Below, piece after piece: positions 30,273 through 38,893 of a DNA stretch of 64,000 bases. A program made the position numbers and the translations under genes. The stretch comes from Geodermatophilus sp. DSM 45219 (GTDB taxonomy: Bacteria; Actinomycetota; Actinomycetes; Mycobacteriales; Geodermatophilaceae): NCBI RefSeq assembly GCF_900104025.1, contig NZ_FNIQ01000005.1, forward strand, positions 372,001-436,000. The letters are read 5' to 3'. The notes under the pieces were generated by a model, which made no database searches, had not been told where the DNA came from, and saw only the letters and a program-made list of their open reading frames with translations. The number at the start of each line of letters is the position of its first letter. The stretch's first letter is position 1.

Positions 30273-30758
30273 TCAGCGGACTTCGCGCAGCACCCCGGTG
30301 TCCACGTCGTAGACCGTCCCGCGCACGTCGGAGGACACCAGGTACGGGCAGGCCCGCAGCGTCCGGACCGACTCGCGGACGTCCTCCTCGACGTCGGCGA
30401 AGCCCTGCACCGGCCAGTCGGGGCGCACCCCCGTGGCCCGTTCGACCACGTCGAGGACGGCGGCGTCCTCGGCGCCCTCCATGCCGCAGCGGGTGTGGTG
30501 GACCAGGACCACCTCCCGGGTGCCGAGCACGTGCTGGGAGATGGCCAGCGAGCGCAGGGTGTCGGCGGTGACGACCCCGCCGGCGTTGCGGATGACGTGG
30601 GCGTCACCGGGCTCCAGCCCGAGGATCCGGTAGACGTCCATCCGCGCGTCCATGCAGGCCACGACGGCGACCGCGCGGGCCGGCCGGGCCGGCTGCCCAC
30701 CGGGCGACTGCTGCGCCCACCGTGCGTTCGCCGCCAGCATCCGGTCCACCTCGGCCAC
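30273..30758 (-). CDS. Beta-class carbonic anhydrase
   Basis: A 161-residue zinc enzyme interconverting CO2 and bicarbonate. Ligands Cys35 and Asp37 (ACMDARMD), His88 and Cys91 (HHTRCGM) are in the beta-class pattern; RNAGG follows the dimer strand. It resembles the short Mycobacterium Rv1284-type enzymes. GTG 30758 is preferred over GTG 30764 because GAGGAGG then lies 6 nt upstream. It is isolated: the tandem repeat lies downstream and the divergent moeA upstream. Bicarbonate supply for carboxylases is the likely role. Confidence 0.92.
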   Translation of the reverse strand: MAEVDRMLAANARWAQQSPGGQPARPARAVAVVACMDARMDVYRILGLEPGDAHVIRNAGGVVTADTLRSLAISQHVLGTREVVLVHHTRCGMEGAEDAAVLDVVERATGVRPDWPVQGFADVEEDVRESVRTLRACPYLVSSDVRGTVYDVDTGVLREVR

Positions 30759-30839
30759 GGCCACCCTCCTCGATCCCGGCTGGCCAGACCCTAGCGGCGC
30801 CGTGCGCCGCCCTGCGGGGTGCCCTCGGCGGTGATCGGT

Positions 30840-30845
30840 CAGGAT
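30840..30845 (+). promoter_or_regulatory. Possible leaderless -10 (CAGGAT) for moeA
   Basis: CAGGAT ends 7 nt before GTG 30853. It argues for that start rather than the ATG at 30844, which overlaps the hexamer. Confidence 0.45.
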
Positions 30846-30852
30846 GGGCCTC

Positions 30853-32046
30853 GTGCGCACGGTCGAGGAACACCAGGCGGTCGTCGCGGCGCTGCTCGCC
30901 CCGCTGGGCGAGGAGGAGGTGCCGCTGGCGGCCGCGCACAACCGGGTCCTCGCCCGGGACGTGACCGCGCGGGTCTCGCTGCCCGGCTTCGACAACTCCG
31001 CGATGGACGGCTACGCCGCGCGCTCGGTGGAGGTGGCGGCCCTCCCGGCGCGGCTGCCGGTCGCCGACGACGTCCCGGCCGGGCGCACCGACGTCCGCCC
31101 GCTCGAGCCCGGCACCGTGCAGCGGATCATGACCGGCGCCCCGCTCCCGGACGGCGCCGACGTCGTCGTGCCGGTCGAGCTCACCGACGGCGCCACCGAC
31201 GTGGTCGAGATCCGCGACGCCCCGGCCGCCGGCACCCACCTGCGGCGGGCCGGGGAGGACATCGCCGCCGGGACGGTCGCGCTGACCGCCGGCAGCCCGC
31301 TCGGCGCGGCCCAGCTCGGCCTGGCCGCCGCCGTGGGCGCGCGGACGCTGTGGGTGCGCCGCCGCCCGCGGGTGCTGGTGCTCTCCACCGGCAGCGAGCT
31401 GGTCTCCCCCGGTGAGCCGTTGCTGCCCGGGCAGATCTACGAGTCCAACTCCGCGCTGCTGGTCGCCGCCGTGGCGGACGCCGGGGGGACGGCGCGGCGG
31501 CTGCACTTCGTGCCCGACGACGTCGGCGAGTTCCTCGCCACCGTCCGGGCGGAGCTGGCCACCGCCGACCTGCTCGTGACCAGCGGCGGGGTCAGCGCCG
31601 GCGCCTACGAGGTGGTCAAGGACGCCTTCCGCGAGCTGGGCACCGTCGAGTTCGTCAAGGTCGCGATGCAGCCCGGCGGCCCGCAGGGGGCGGGCACGGT
31701 GGACGGCGTCCCCGTCGTCACCCTGCCCGGCAACCCGGTGAGCGCGTTCGTCTCGTTCGAGGTGTTCGTCCGGCCCGCGTTGCGCCGCGCGCTGGGCCAC
31801 GCCGCCCCCGGCCGGCTGCGCGCCCCCGCGACCCTGACCGCCCCGCTGCGCTCCCCGGCCGGGCGCCGCCAGTTCCTCCGCGGCCGCTACGACGCCGGCA
31901 CCGTCTCCCAGGTGGGCGGGCCGGGCTCGCACCTGGTCGCCCACCTGGCCCGCGCCAACTGCCTGGTCGTCGTCCCCGAGGACGTCACCGAGCTGCCCGC
32001 CGGCGCCCCGGTGGACGTCGTGCTGATCGAAGGAGCGCTGCAATGA
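30853..32046 (+). CDS. moeA: Molybdopterin molybdotransferase
   Basis: A 397-residue enzyme that inserts molybdate into adenylated molybdopterin. The hallmark motifs SAMDGYAAR, IMTGAPLPDGADVVVPVE, LSTGSELV, TSGGVSAGAYE and LPGNPVSAF are intact. GTG 30853 (RTVEEHQAVV) is favoured over ATG 30844 by the leaderless -10. It overlaps moaC by 4 nt (ATGA), so moeA-moaC-mogA form one operon. Genes for the earlier steps (moaA, moaD, moaE) are not in the window, so the pathway must be completed elsewhere. Confidence 0.94.
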   Translation: MRTVEEHQAVVAALLAPLGEEEVPLAAAHNRVLARDVTARVSLPGFDNSAMDGYAARSVEVAALPARLPVADDVPAGRTDVRPLEPGTVQRIMTGAPLPDGADVVVPVELTDGATDVVEIRDAPAAGTHLRRAGEDIAAGTVALTAGSPLGAAQLGLAAAVGARTLWVRRRPRVLVLSTGSELVSPGEPLLPGQIYESNSALLVAAVADAGGTARRLHFVPDDVGEFLATVRAELATADLLVTSGGVSAGAYEVVKDAFRELGTVEFVKVAMQPGGPQGAGTVDGVPVVTLPGNPVSAFVSFEVFVRPALRRALGHAAPGRLRAPATLTAPLRSPAGRRQFLRGRYDAGTVSQVGGPGSHLVAHLARANCLVVVPEDVTELPAGAPVDVVLIEGALQ

Positions 32047-32513
32047 GCGACAGGCTCACGCACGTCGACGAGGCCGGCGCCGCCCGCATGGTCGACGTCT
32101 CCGCCAAGCCGGTCACCGCCCGCGAGGCCACGGCCGCCGGCCGGGTGCTGGTCAGCCCCGAGGTGGTGGCGCTGCTGCGCGGCGAGGGCGTGCCCAAGGG
32201 GGACGCCGTGGCCGTGGCACGCATCGCGGGCATCGCCGGCGCCAAGCGGACGCCGGACCTGGTGCCGCTGTGCCACCCCATCGCCCTGCACGGGGTCACC
32301 GTGGACGTGACCGTCGCCGACGACGCCGTCGAGATCGTCGCCACCGCCCGCACCGCGGACCGCACCGGCGTGGAGATGGAAGCGCTCACCTCGGTCGCCG
32401 TCGCCGGGCTGACCGTGATCGACATGGTCAAGGCCGTCGACCCGCGCGCGTCCATCACCGACGTCCGGCTGCTGGCAAAGTCCGGCGGCAAGAGCGGGGA
32501 GTGGCGGCGGTGA
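32043..32513 (+). CDS. moaC: Cyclic pyranopterin monophosphate synthase
   Basis: A 156-residue enzyme of the first stage of molybdenum cofactor synthesis, converting the MoaA product to cPMP. The segments MVDVSAKPVTAREA, GDAVAVARIAGIAGAKRT, LCHPIALHGV and GVEMEALTSVAVAGLT, with the catalytic Lys/Asp/His set, are conserved. ATG 32043 overlaps the moeA stop (ATGA); its own stop overlaps the next GTG (GTGA), so translation of all three genes is coupled. Confidence 0.96.
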   Translation: MSDRLTHVDEAGAARMVDVSAKPVTAREATAAGRVLVSPEVVALLRGEGVPKGDAVAVARIAGIAGAKRTPDLVPLCHPIALHGVTVDVTVADDAVEIVATARTADRTGVEMEALTSVAVAGLTVIDMVKAVDPRASITDVRLLAKSGGKSGEWRR

Positions 32514-33013
32514 GCGGCCGGCTGCCGGACGACGCCCGCGCCGTCGTCGTCACCGCCTCCAACCGGGCGTCGGCCGGGGTCTACGAGGACCGCAGCGGCC
32601 AGGTGCTGGCCGAGGGACTGCGCGCCCTCGGGTTCACCGTCGAGGGCCCGCACGTGCGCCCGGACGACGCCGCCGAGCTGGAGATGGTGCTGCTCCAGGC
32701 GATCGGCTCCGGCGCCGACGTCGTCGTCACCACCGGCGGCACGGGGCTGTCCCCCACCGACGTCACGCCCGAGGCCACCCGCCGGGTGCTCGACCGGGAG
32801 GCCCCCGGCATCGCCGAGGCCGTGCGGCGGTACGGCGAGAGCGAGGTGCCGACCGCGGTGCTCTCCCGCGGCCTCGCCGGCACCGCCGGGCGCACGCTCG
32901 TCGTGAACCTGCCCGGCTCGACCGGTGGGGTGCGGGACGGGCTCGCCGTGCTGGGGCCGCTGCTCCCCCACGTCGTCTCGCAGCTCCGCGGCGGCGACCA
33001 CCCGCGTCCCTGA
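32510..33013 (+). CDS. mogA: MogA/MoaB-family molybdopterin adenylyltransferase
   Basis: A 167-residue MPT-binding domain protein that adenylylates molybdopterin before MoeA inserts molybdate. The TTGGTGLSPTDVTPEA motif is the MPT-binding loop, and LPGSTGGVRDGL is the second signature. GTG 32510 overlaps the moaC stop by 4 nt. MoaB and MogA cannot be told apart safely by eye. Third gene of the moeA-moaC-mogA operon. Confidence 0.92.
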   Translation: MSGRLPDDARAVVVTASNRASAGVYEDRSGQVLAEGLRALGFTVEGPHVRPDDAAELEMVLLQAIGSGADVVVTTGGTGLSPTDVTPEATRRVLDREAPGIAEAVRRYGESEVPTAVLSRGLAGTAGRTLVVNLPGSTGGVRDGLAVLGPLLPHVVSQLRGGDHPRP

Positions 33014-33016
33014 GCG

Positions 33017-33403
33017 ATGCGCGTCCGCGTGTCCCTCGCTGGGTGGGAGGTCGACTGCTGCCAGCACCTGCCCGAGGTCGGTGACCCGGTCGGCCGGCCA
33101 CTGGAGTGGCACGACCTCCCCGACGCCCCCGGCGCCTTCGACATCCGGTGGTCCACCCGCGCCGTGACCCTGAGCCGGGACGACGCCCGGGTGGTCGGCG
33201 TCGACGCCGGCCTGGTGCTCGGCCGCGGGGGCCTCCGCGCGTGGTGGCCGGCGCCCGCAGCGGACCCGGTGCCGCGGCGCGGCCTGCTGGTGGTGCAGGC
33301 GCACGTCGGCGTCCCGTCGATCGTGCCGGACACCCGGGGACGGGCCACCGGCGTCGAGGGGGTCGACGGCGGGTGGCTGGTGGGCATCGACGTCGTCCAC
33401 TGA
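33017..33403 (+). CDS. Conserved hypothetical protein
   Basis: A 128-residue protein I cannot assign firmly. It starts MRVRVSLAGWEVDCCQHLPEVGD, with a Cys-Cys pair at residues 14-15 or nearby, is beta-rich and has no signal peptide or membrane helix. The start resembles small actinobacterial proteins of the DUF6578 type, but this is from memory only. ATG 33017 is 3 nt after the mogA stop, so it is probably the last gene of the molybdenum-cofactor operon. Convergent with fdhD. Confidence 0.6.
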   Translation: MRVRVSLAGWEVDCCQHLPEVGDPVGRPLEWHDLPDAPGAFDIRWSTRAVTLSRDDARVVGVDAGLVLGRGGLRAWWPAPAADPVPRRGLLVVQAHVGVPSIVPDTRGRATGVEGVDGGWLVGIDVVH

Positions 33404-33443
33404 CCGGCTCCGTCCCGAGCCCGGGCGCACGCGCGTCGGCGAG

Positions 33444-34274
33444 CTAGTCGTCCAGGACGATCCGTTCCGGGCGGGTGTAGACGTTGCAGCCGTCACCGCG
33501 GAGGAAGCCGACCAGCGTGATGCCCACCTCCGCGGCCAGCTCCACCGCCAGGGACGACGGCGCCGACACCGCGGCCAGCACGGGGATGCCGGCCATCGCC
33601 GCCTTCTGCGTCAGCTCGAAGCTCGCCCGCCCGCTCACCATGAGCACGTGCCCGGACAGCGGCAGCCGCCCGCCGCGCACCCCGTCGCCGATGACCTTGT
33701 CGACGGCGTTGTGCCGGCCGACGTCCTCGCGCAGGGCCACCATCTCGCCGCCCGCGGTGAACAGCCCCGCCGCGTGCAGCCCGCCGGTCTTGTCGAAGAC
33801 CTGCTGGGCCGCGCGCAGCCGGTCCGGCAGCGCGAGCAGCGTCGCCAGCGGCAGCCGGAGGTCGTCCCCCGCCACGTCGTGCCGCGTCTTCGTACGGATC
33901 GCGTCGATGCTGGCCTTGCCGCAGACGCCGCAGGAGCTGGTCGTGTAGAAGTTCCGGTCCAGCGCGGTGTCCGGGGCCTCCACGCCGGGGGCCAGGTCGA
34001 CGTCGACGACGTTGTAGGTGTTGCGGCCGTCGGCGTCCACCGAGTCGCAGTAGCGCAGCCCCAGCACGTCGCCGGACCCGGCGATCACGCCCTCGGTGGC
34101 CAGGAAGCCGTGCACCAGGTCGAAGTCGTCGCCCGGCGTGCGCATCGTGACCGCCAGCGCCTGGCCGTCCAGCCGGATCTCCAGCGGCTCCTCGGCCGCG
34201 ACCGTGTCCGGGCGGGTGCTGTGTGCCGCGCCGCGGATCCGCAGCACCGGTGTCCGGCTCGTGACTCGTCCCAC
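33444..34274 (-). CDS. fdhD: Formate dehydrogenase accessory sulfurtransferase
   Basis: A 276-residue protein that passes sulfur from a cysteine desulfurase to the bis-MGD cofactor of formate dehydrogenase. The essential CxxC is in [24 protein letters not shown] and [10 protein letters not shown] are family hallmarks. GTG 34274 has TACCGT 8 nt upstream, a leaderless arrangement. It is divergent from mobA across 31 bp. Its presence implies a formate dehydrogenase or similar molybdoenzyme elsewhere in the genome. Confidence 0.95.
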   Translation of the reverse strand: MGRVTSRTPVLRIRGAAHSTRPDTVAAEEPLEIRLDGQALAVTMRTPGDDFDLVHGFLATEGVIAGSGDVLGLRYCDSVDADGRNTYNVVDVDLAPGVEAPDTALDRNFYTTSSCGVCGKASIDAIRTKTRHDVAGDDLRLPLATLLALPDRLRAAQQVFDKTGGLHAAGLFTAGGEMVALREDVGRHNAVDKVIGDGVRGGRLPLSGHVLMVSGRASFELTQKAAMAGIPVLAAVSAPSSLAVELAAEVGITLVGFLRGDGCNVYTRPERIVLDD

Positions 34275-34282
34275 GGCTGGCG

Positions 34283-34299
34283 ACGGTAACCCCTACGGT
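34283..34299. promoter_or_regulatory. Back-to-back leaderless promoters of fdhD and mobA
   Basis: TACCGT on the minus strand (34283-34288) serves fdhD and TACGGT on the plus strand (34294-34299) serves mobA; they are 5 bp apart. Each -35 region must lie in the other promoter or gene, so RNA polymerase can probably occupy only one at a time. Confidence 0.6.
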
Positions 34300-34305
34300 C
34301 GCAAC

Positions 34306-34911
34306 GTGTCCGAACTGCCGCCCTACGCCGCCGTCGTCCTGGCCGGCGGCCGCGCGGCGCGGATGGGCGGGCAGGCCAAACCACAGCTGGACGTCGGCGG
34401 CCGCACCATCCTCGAGGCGGTCCTCGCCGCCGTCCCGGACGCCTCGCCGCGGATTGTGGTCGGCCCGCCCCAGCCGGTGCCGGCCGACGTCCTGGTGGTC
34501 CGCGAGGACCCGCCGCGCGGCGGCCCGGTCGCCGCGATGCGGGCCGGGCTGGCGCAGGTGCCCACCGACGTGGTGGCGCTGCTCGCCGGCGACCTGCCGT
34601 TCCTCACCGGCGCCCTCGTGCGGGCGCTGCGCGCGCGGCTGACCGGCGACGGCGTGCTCGTCGTCGACGACACCGACCGCGACCAGCTACTGCTCGGGGT
34701 CTGGCGGACCGCGGCGCTGCGCGCGGCTGTCGCCGGCGTCGAGGGCCCGACCTCCGTGCGCCGGGCGCTGGCCCCGCTCGCCGTCCGCCGGCTGCACCCG
34801 GAGGTCGGCCCCGGGCAGCCACCGCCGTGGACCGACTGCGACACCCCCGCCGACCTCGCCCGCGCCCGGACGGCCGCGGCCCGCCGGGTTCCGCGCCGCC
34901 CCGGGGGGTAG
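34306..34911 (+). CDS. mobA: Molybdenum cofactor guanylyltransferase
   Basis: A 201-residue nucleotidyltransferase that joins GMP to Mo-molybdopterin to give MGD. The GTP-binding signature LAGGRAARMGGQAKPQL and the acidic LAGDLPFL are present. The family also includes MobA-like enzymes (MocA for MCD), but the neighbouring fdhD, specific for bis-MGD enzymes, favours MobA. GTG 34306 is 6 nt after TACGGT and has no Shine-Dalgarno. Confidence 0.9.
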   Translation: MSELPPYAAVVLAGGRAARMGGQAKPQLDVGGRTILEAVLAAVPDASPRIVVGPPQPVPADVLVVREDPPRGGPVAAMRAGLAQVPTDVVALLAGDLPFLTGALVRALRARLTGDGVLVVDDTDRDQLLLGVWRTAALRAAVAGVEGPTSVRRALAPLAVRRLHPEVGPGQPPPWTDCDTPADLARARTAAARRVPRRPGG

Positions 34912-34921
34912 GGCGCAGGCC

Positions 34922-35584
34922 ATGCGCATCGTCATCGCCGGGGCCCACGGGCAGGTCGCCCGCCGCCTCGGCCGCCTGCTCTCCGCCCGCGGCGACACGG
35001 TGCTGGGCATCGTCCGCAACCCCGCGCACTCCGACGACCTGCGCGCCGACGGGGTCGAGCCGGTGGTCCTCGACCTCGCGCAGGCCGGCGTCGAGCAGGT
35101 GGCCGAGGTGGTCTCCGGGGCGGATGCCGTCGTCTTCGCCGCCGGCGCGGGCCCGGGCAGCGGCGCGGCCCGCAAGCACACCGTCGACAAGGGGGCGGCC
35201 CTGCTGCTGGCCGACGCGGCCGAGCGGGCCGGCGTCCGCCCGTACCTGCTGGTGTCCTCGATGGGCGCCGAGCAGGCCCGGCAGGGGACGCCGCAGGGCA
35301 TGGACCCGGTCTTCGCCGTCTACCTGCAGGCCAAGCTGGCCGCCGAGGACGCGATCCTGCCGCGCCCCGGGCTCGACACCGTCGTCCTGCGGCCCGGCCG
35401 GCTCACCGACGAGCCCGGCACCGGCCGGGTCACCCTCCAGCACGGCGTGGAGTACGGCGACGTCCCGCGGGACGACGTCGCCGCCGTGCTGCTCGCGCTG
35501 CTGGTCGCCGGGAAGACGAACGAGGTCGTCGAGCTGGTCAGCGGGAACACCCCGATCGCGGAGGCCGTCGCCGCGCTGCCCTGA
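34922..35584 (+). CDS. NAD(P)-binding SDR-family protein
   Basis: A 220-residue atypical short-chain dehydrogenase of the NAD(P)H-binding (SDR5/NmrA-like) type. The Rossmann loop is GAHGQVARRLG at residues 7-17; the SSMGAEQ strand holds the usual serine, and the YLQAKLAAEDAIL helix has the Tyr-x3-Lys pair. Such proteins act as redox enzymes or NAD(P) sensors. ATG 34922 follows mobA by 10 nt, so they may be co-transcribed, but no link to molybdenum metabolism is evident. Confidence 0.85.
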   Translation: MRIVIAGAHGQVARRLGRLLSARGDTVLGIVRNPAHSDDLRADGVEPVVLDLAQAGVEQVAEVVSGADAVVFAAGAGPGSGAARKHTVDKGAALLLADAAERAGVRPYLLVSSMGAEQARQGTPQGMDPVFAVYLQAKLAAEDAILPRPGLDTVVLRPGRLTDEPGTGRVTLQHGVEYGDVPRDDVAAVLLALLVAGKTNEVVELVSGNTPIAEAVAALP

Positions 35585-35603
35585 CCGAGGACCCCGTCCC
35601 TGG

Positions 35604-36452
35604 TCAGGAGCGCAGCGCTCGGGTGACCACCGCCCGGGCGGCGAGCTCGGCGTCGGGCGGGTAGTCCACCCCGACCAGGGTGAGCCCCGCCGCGGGGACG
35701 ACCGGCACCTCGCTGGAGCGCTCGGTGCGGCTCAGCAGCGCGGCCGGCCACTCCGGTGGACGCCGCCCCTCCCCCACGGCGGTGAGGGCTCCGACGAGGC
35801 TGCGGACCATCGAGTGGCAGAAGGCGTCCGCGGACGCCCGCACGGTCACCAGGTCGCCCTCGCGGGCGACGTCCAGGGTCAGCAGCGTGCGGATCGTCGT
35901 GGCGAACTCGCGACGACGGCAGAACGCGGCGAAGTCGTGCATGCCGAGGAGGTGGTCCGCGGCAGCGCCCATGGCGTCGACGTCGAGTCGCCGCGGCCAG
36001 CCGACCGTGTCCGCGCGGCGCAGCGGCGGCGGCCCGCTGTCGGCGTCGGTGAGCCGGTAGACGTAGTGCCGGCGCAGTGCCGCGAAGCGGGCGTCGAAGT
36101 CCGGCGGCGCCTCCTCGACGGCGGTGACGGCGATGTCGGGCGGCAGGACCCGGCGCAGCCTGCGCACCAGCCGCCCGCGGTGCTCCTCCCAGACGGTCCG
36201 CGGGACGTCGGTGTGGGCGACCTGGCCGGTGGCGTGCACGCCGGCGTCGGTGCGCCCGGCGACGGTGAGCCCGGCGGGGTGCCGCAGCACGGTGGCCAGG
36301 GCCGCCTCGAGGTCGCCCTGGACGCTGCGGAGCACCGGCTGCCGCGCCCAGCCGTGCAGCGCGGTGCCGTCGTACGAGACGGCCAGCCGGAGACGGACGA
36401 GCCCGCCACCGGGTGCGGTGGCGGGCTCGTCAGCGGTGCGTGGAGTGGTCAG
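35604..36452 (-). CDS. truA: tRNA pseudouridine(38-40) synthase, proposed CTG start
   Basis: A 282-residue enzyme making pseudouridine at positions 38-40 of tRNA anticodon arms. The catalytic Asp69 lies in [12 protein letters not shown], and [13 protein letters not shown] follows. The conserved first strand [19 protein letters not shown] is encoded upstream of the first canonical start (GTG 36335), and no ATG, GTG or TTG exists in frame before it. A CTG at 36452, 7 nt after the previous stop, would begin TTPRTADEP, a normal-looking N-terminus, and gives the usual length. The reading is inference from frame and conservation. Last gene of the alpha operon after the acidic ORF. Confidence 0.88.
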   Translation of the reverse strand: MTTPRTADEPATAPGGGLVRLRLAVSYDGTALHGWARQPVLRSVQGDLEAALATVLRHPAGLTVAGRTDAGVHATGQVAHTDVPRTVWEEHRGRLVRRLRRVLPPDIAVTAVEEAPPDFDARFAALRRHYVYRLTDADSGPPPLRRADTVGWPRRLDVDAMGAAADHLLGMHDFAAFCRRREFATTIRTLLTLDVAREGDLVTVRASADAFCHSMVRSLVGALTAVGEGRRPPEWPAALLSRTERSSEVPVVPAAGLTLVGVDYPPDAELAARAVVTRALRS

Positions 36453-36459
36453 CGACCGC

Positions 36460-36843
36460 TCACTTCGGGTCGGGGGCGGCCTCGCCCCCGGGGGCCTGCA
36501 GACCGGCGGTCGCGGCGTCGCCCAGTTCGGCGGCCTCCACCTCGGCGGCGGCCGCGCGGGCCACCTCCGGGGACAGCGCCGGGTCCTCGACGATCGCCAC
36601 GTTCTCGCGCTGCGGCTGCGGGGTGACGTCGGCGTCGTCCTGGTGCTCGCCGTCCGGGTTGAACAGGTCGGTGACGACCTGCTGGGCCTCGGGGTCGGCC
36701 TCGCCGGACGTCACGGCCGGCGAGGTGTCGCCGCCGGGACCGGTGGTCTCGCCCTCGGACGTCGCACCCTGGTCACCCCCACCGACGGAGACCCCGGCGG
36801 CGCCGGCGGGGGCGCCCTCGCCCGGGTTCTCCCGCTCGCTCAT
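36460..36843 (-). CDS. Acidic hypothetical protein coupled to rplQ
   Basis: A 127-residue, strongly acidic protein with no family I recognise, between rplQ and truA. Residues 1-45 are low-complexity Gly/Ala/Thr/Glu; the second half ([19 protein letters not shown], then [20 protein letters not shown]) is more ordered, with a predicted helix at about 90-115. There are no cysteines, signal peptide or membrane segment. ATG 36843 overlaps the rplQ stop by 4 nt (ATGA), so it is translated with L17. The composition resembles the acidic tails of L17, S3 and L4 here. Confidence 0.7.
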   Translation of the reverse strand: MSERENPGEGAPAGAAGVSVGGGDQGATSEGETTGPGGDTSPAVTSGEADPEAQQVVTDLFNPDGEHQDDADVTPQPQRENVAIVEDPALSPEVARAAAAEVEAAELGDAATAGLQAPGGEAAPDPK

Positions 36844-37511
36844 CGCGCGCCGTCCGTGCCCTCGGCGTCGTTCGGGGACCCGGCGTCGTTCGGGGACTCG
36901 GCATCCGCGGCCACGGCCTCGTCCGCCTCGGTCGCGGCGGCGGCGTCCTCGGTGCCGGCGTCCGCGACGGTGGGCTCACCGGTCGCCGTGGCGCCGGCGT
37001 CGGCTGTCGTCGCCTCGGTGTCGGCGTCGGCGGTCTCGAGCGCGTCGGCGGTGACCTCACCGGCGGCGGACGCGGCACCGGCACCGGCGGTGGCACCGGC
37101 GAAGCGGGTGCCGCGGGCGCGCTCGGCCTCGCCGACCGCCTGCTGGGCGACCGTCTGGCCCTCGACCAGCTCGATGACCGCCATGGGGGCGTTGTCGCCC
37201 TTGCGCGGGCCCACCTTGGTGATGCGGGTGTAGCCGCCCGGACGGTTCGCGAAGCGCGGCCCGATCTCGGCGAACAGCGTGTGGACGACGTCCTTGTCCC
37301 GGATCGTCGTCATCACCTGACGACGGGCGTGCAGGTCACCGCGCTTGGCGAAGGTCACCAGCTTCTCGGCCAGGGGACGCAGCCGCTTGGCCTTGGTCTC
37401 GGTGGTGGTGATCCGCCCGTGCTCGAACAGCGACGTGGCCAGGTTGGCCAGCATCAGCCGTTCGTGCGAGGGGGAACCGCCGAGACGGGGGCCCTTGGTG
37501 GGGGTGGGCAT
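36840..37511 (-). CDS. rplQ: 50S ribosomal protein L17 with acidic C-terminal extension
   Basis: A 223-residue L17. The core (1-125: [38 protein letters not shown]) sits near the peptide exit tunnel. Residues 130-223 form an Ala/Asp/Glu/Thr-rich tail absent from short L17 proteins; it ends in a [12 protein letters not shown] repeat encoded by an 18-bp tandem duplication (36863-36898). Many Actinobacteria have extended L17, but this one is long. Follows rpoA by 148 bp. Confidence 0.95.
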   Translation of the reverse strand: MPTPTKGPRLGGSPSHERLMLANLATSLFEHGRITTTETKAKRLRPLAEKLVTFAKRGDLHARRQVMTTIRDKDVVHTLFAEIGPRFANRPGGYTRITKVGPRKGDNAPMAVIELVEGQTVAQQAVGEAERARGTRFAGATAGAGAASAAGEVTADALETADADTEATTADAGATATGEPTVADAGTEDAAAATEADEAVAADAESPNDAGSPNDAEGTDGAR

Positions 37512-37659
37512 GTCGGTCCTTCCTCAGGCTGCCGGGCCGCGGTGCCGGCTGCGTTCCATGGTGGTGCTGATGTTCGTGCGCGGGTGGTGCGTCCGGGCCA
37601 GTGTGGCGGGCCCGGGAGCGGCGCCGGACGGCGGGTGATCCCGCCGTCCGGCACGCGCC

Positions 37660-38736
37660 TCAGAGCTGCTCGGTCTCCTGGTAGGAGCCGTCGTCGTACT
37701 GGACCTGGTCGTAGCCGGCGGCGAACTCGCCGTGGCCCTGGTAGGCGTCGGTCTCGTAGCCCTCGTCGTAGCTCTCGATCGAGGTGGGGATGAACCCGGG
37801 CGGGCTGTCCTTGAGCGCCAGGCCCATGGCCGCCAGCTTCATCTTGACCTCGTCGATCGACTTGGCCCCGAAGTTCCGGATGTCGAGCAGGTCGGCCTCC
37901 GAGCGGGTGACGAGCTCCCCGACAGTGTGCACGCCCTCGCGCTTGAGGCAGTTGTAGGACCGGACGGTGAGGTCCATGTCCTCGATCGGCATCGAGAAGT
38001 TCGCGATGTCGGCGGCCTCGGCGGGGCTCGGGCCGACCTCGATGCCCTCGGCGTCGATGTTCAGCTCGCGGAGCAGACCGAACAGCTCGACCAGCGTGGA
38101 GCCGGCGGACGCGATGGCGTCGCGCGGGGCGATCGACGGCTTGGTCTCGACGTCGACGACCAGGCGGTCGAAGTCGGTGCGCTGCTCGACGCGGGTCGCC
38201 TCCACGGCGTAGGTGACCTTGAGGACCGGCGAGTAGATCGAGTCCACGGGGATGCGGCCGATCTCCTGGCCGGGCTGCTTGTTCTGCGGCGCCGGCACGT
38301 AGCCGCGGCCCCGCTCGACGACCAGCTCGATTTCCAGCCGGCCCTTGCCGTTCAGGGTCGCGATGTGCAGCTCGGGGTTGTGCACCTCGACACCGGCCGG
38401 GGGCGCGATGTCGGCGGCGGTGACCTCACCGGGGCCCTGCTTGCGCAGGTACATGGTCACCGGCTCGTCGGAGTCGGAGCTGACGACCAGGCCCTTGAGG
38501 TTCAGGATGATCTCGGTGACGTCCTCCTTGACGCCCGGCACGGTGGTGAACTCGTGCAGGGTGCCCTCGATCCGGATGCTGGTGACAGCAGCGCCGGGGA
38601 TCGACGACAGGAGGGTGCGGCGCAGGGAGTTGCCGAGGGTGTAGCCGAAGCCGGGCTCCAGCGGCTCGATGACGAACCGCGAGCGCGACTCGGAGAGGGT
38701 CTCCTCGGTCAGCGTGGGGCGCTGTGCGATGAGCAT
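37660..38736 (-). CDS. rpoA: DNA-directed RNA polymerase subunit alpha
   Basis: A 358-residue alpha subunit. The N-terminal dimerisation domain (1-230, with [14 protein letters not shown]) assembles beta and beta', and the C-terminal domain (about 250-320: [35 protein letters not shown]) binds UP elements and activators. An acidic Tyr/Asp/Glu tail of about 40 residues ([15 protein letters not shown]) extends past the usual end. ATG 38736 (LIAQRPTL) has AAGGAG upstream. Confidence 0.97.
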   Translation of the reverse strand: MLIAQRPTLTEETLSESRSRFVIEPLEPGFGYTLGNSLRRTLLSSIPGAAVTSIRIEGTLHEFTTVPGVKEDVTEIILNLKGLVVSSDSDEPVTMYLRKQGPGEVTAADIAPPAGVEVHNPELHIATLNGKGRLEIELVVERGRGYVPAPQNKQPGQEIGRIPVDSIYSPVLKVTYAVEATRVEQRTDFDRLVVDVETKPSIAPRDAIASAGSTLVELFGLLRELNIDAEGIEVGPSPAEAADIANFSMPIEDMDLTVRSYNCLKREGVHTVGELVTRSEADLLDIRNFGAKSIDEVKMKLAAMGLALKDSPPGFIPTSIESYDEGYETDAYQGHGEFAAGYDQVQYDDGSYQETEQL

Positions 38737-38833
38737 GGTGCAGTTCTCCTTCTGGTCCTCCGGCGACCGCCATATGACGCCGTGAGGGAGTGGTGCCGGC
38801 GAGGCGGACATCGGTCCACCCGCCCTGCCGTCG

Positions 38834-38888
38834 TTCGGCCCCCTGCCCCCCGCGCCGCGCGGAGCGTGGCGTGGGGGGCAGGGGGTCC
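38834..38888. repeat. GC-rich structured intergenic element, copy 5
   Basis: Perfect 13-bp arms CCCCCTGCCCCCC (38839-38851) and GGGGGGCAGGGGG (38873-38885), ending in GTCCTC 5 nt from the rpsD stop. It separates rpsD from rpoA and could reduce read-through or protect the rpsD mRNA end. Confidence 0.75.
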
Positions 38889-38893
38889 TCGTA

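Noticed and set aside
30844-34911. Horizontal transfer of the molybdenum-cofactor genes
   Set aside because: Base composition, codon use and promoter style match the neighbours, and no integrase, IS or attachment repeat is seen.
36335-36337. GTG 36335 as the start of truA
   Set aside because: It removes the conserved first strand with SYDGT and GWARQ; the CTG at 36452 restores normal length.
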